Assembly (NCBI GenBank): GCA_026397575.1
Contig: JAPLUP010000511.1
Location: 1-6,275, forward strand
Origin: Candidatus Zixiibacteriota bacterium
GTDB lineage: Bacteria > Zixibacteria > MSB-5A5 > CAIYYT01
Length of the DNA: 6,275 nt
Direction: 5' to 3'
Part shown: piece by piece, positions 5,795 to 6,275 of the stretch
How positions within the stretch are numbered: the stretch's first letter is position 1
How the letters are laid out: every line of letters begins with the position of its first letter
Position numbers and translations under genes: made by a program
The notes under the pieces: model-generated
Seen by the model: the letters and a program-made list of their open reading frames with translations, nothing else
Told to the model about the DNA's origin: nothing
Databases searched by the model: none

Positions 5795-5826
5795 TCCGCG
5801 GCGCACGAGGACGTACGCCGCGCACA
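5794..5826 (+). repeat. 33-bp direct repeat, copy 2
   Basis: This is identical to 5380-5412, in the same orientation. It forms the middle hairpin of the 5753-5872 element, with the stem at 5797-5803 and 5816-5822. Confidence 0.8.
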
Positions 5827-5845
5827 GGGCACAGGCAGGGTGCCC
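5827..5845. repeat. Third hairpin of the cluster, 6-bp stem
   Basis: GGGCAC (5827-5832) pairs with GTGCCC (5840-5845) around the loop AGGCAGG. It begins four bases after the stem of the middle hairpin ends. No T run follows. Confidence 0.6.
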
Positions 5846-6050
5846 CTACGGGAAAAACCCACACATCAAAGCGTGTCAGCCGGACGGCATGTATCTGACA
5901 GCGCGAGCCACTTGGTTTGTAGCGACAGACTCACTCACCACGGCGAAGCACGAACATGTCCTGGGTCGTAACGGTTATTGTTCGGCATTATATTAGCTTA
6001 GTCGTTGCCGTTCAACCGCAGGCGATTCCTGGTCGAGTAGGAGGTAGTGC

Positions 6051-6097
6051 TGTGCATGGTGCGCCCTTCGACAAGCTCAGGGCGAACGTCATGCACA
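6051..6097. repeat. Nested palindrome around CTTCGACAAGCTCAGG
   Basis: The outer arms TGTGCATG (6051-6058) and CATGCACA (6090-6097) are perfect. Inside them CGCCCT (6062-6067) pairs with AGGGCG (6079-6084). The inner unit, GCCCTTCGACAAGCTCAGGG with GCGAAC after it, resembles a short palindromic repeat I remember as common between genes of many environmental bacteria. Nesting suggests that one element entered another. Confidence 0.6.
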
Positions 6098-6247
6098 CTC
6101 TGCCGCTAATCACCCGACCCACAGAGCACTCCGGGGTGACCTTCGGTGCCGCAACCAGCGTTCTACTAACTGTCTTGCGCGAGTTTTTTGCAGTGAATCA
6201 CTACAAAAATGGGGGGTACATATGTCAGGGTGAGGGAAGACAGAGAT

Positions 6248-6270
6248 GTCAAAACCGAAGCGGTTTTGAC
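6248..6270. repeat. Perfect hairpin, 10-bp stem and 3-base loop, at right edge
   Basis: GTCAAAACCG (6248-6257) and CGGTTTTGAC (6261-6270) enclose AAG. Neither strand has a T run after the stem, so it looks like a palindromic repeat unit rather than a terminator. The window ends five bases later, so it may be one end of a larger element. Confidence 0.6.
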
Positions 6271-6275
6271 CTACA

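Larger units (their letters stand above)
5753..5872. mobile_element. 120-bp element bounded by 11-bp inverted repeats, with three hairpins inside (MITE-like)
   Basis: GCTTTGATGTG (5753-5763) is the exact reverse complement of CACATCAAAGC (5862-5872). Between them three hairpins follow one another: 5757-5794, 5797-5822 and 5827-5845. It encodes nothing and is the size of a small non-autonomous palindromic element. No clear target-site duplication is seen next to the arms, so mobility is inference. Confidence 0.45.
5079..6275. other. Gene-poor, repeat-rich stretch of about 1.2 kb
   Basis: I find no convincing gene here. The open frames are short, lack ribosome binding sites or family motifs, and several run across hairpins. 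The left end holds the upstream region of the repeat-protein gene. The rest holds at least six separate palindromes or repeats, listed individually. No tRNA, rRNA or transposase fragment is recognisable. Confidence 0.6.

Noticed and set aside
5380..5826. CRISPR-like direct repeats.
   Set aside because: There are only two copies, separated by hundreds of bases rather than by regular short spacers, with no cas genes in view.
5675..5971. Open frame of 98 codons on the plus strand.
   Set aside because: It runs straight across the three-hairpin element, so it is probably a chance frame.
6111..6138. CACCC/GGGTG pair resembling the 5190-5229 element.
   Set aside because: Only five bases match on each arm, with different spacing and no shared inner hairpin.

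Overview
The window looks like a chromosomal segment of a free-living, Gram-negative-type bacterium of moderate GC content. A TonB C-terminal domain and a clear signal peptide imply an envelope with a periplasm. The gene mix (SRPBCC/AHSA1, DinB-like, BlaI plus M56-TonB, a large exported Gly/Asp-repeat protein) and the many small palindromic repeats fit poorly sampled environmental phyla such as Zixibacteria or Acidobacteria. That placement is inference; no rRNA or housekeeping marker is present.

Layout. Positions 1-264 (minus) hold the N-terminal part of an SRPBCC/AHSA1-type protein that runs off the left edge. It is divergent from a DinB-like putative metalloenzyme gene (506-1039, plus). The spacer between them carries an imperfect 21-bp palindrome over a possible promoter. 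Positions 1138-2921 (minus) form a two-gene operon with a 4-bp overlap: a BlaI/MecI-type repressor followed by a BlaR1-like M56 membrane zinc protease whose C-terminal sensor is a TonB_C-like domain instead of a beta-lactam-binding domain. The operon has a good sigma70-type promoter and two near-identical palindromes (TGCTAA-N4-TTAGCA). One covers the -10 box and the other lies just upstream of the -35 box. The operon appears to end at a hairpin plus T-rich tract lying inside the 3' end of the convergent dinB-like gene.

Positions 3183-5078 (minus) encode a 631-residue exported protein of no family I can name. It has a signal peptide, a roughly 210-residue helical-looking N-terminal domain, and about 13 copies of a D-x-x-G-[ND]-D-x-Y motif at about 27-residue spacing.

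From 5079 to the right edge (about 1.2 kb) I see no convincing gene. This stretch is dense in short palindromes: a 33-bp exact direct repeat, a run of three back-to-back hairpins enclosed by an 11-bp inverted repeat, a nested palindrome around CTTCGACAAGCTCAGG, and a perfect 10-bp-stem hairpin at the right edge. It reads as a landing zone for REP/MITE-like elements.

The most system-like item is the BlaI/M56-TonB operon. I infer that the membrane protease senses an envelope signal through its periplasmic TonB_C-like domain and inactivates the repressor bound at the paired palindromes. The repeat protein lies upstream in the same orientation, but no shared operator is visible in front of it.
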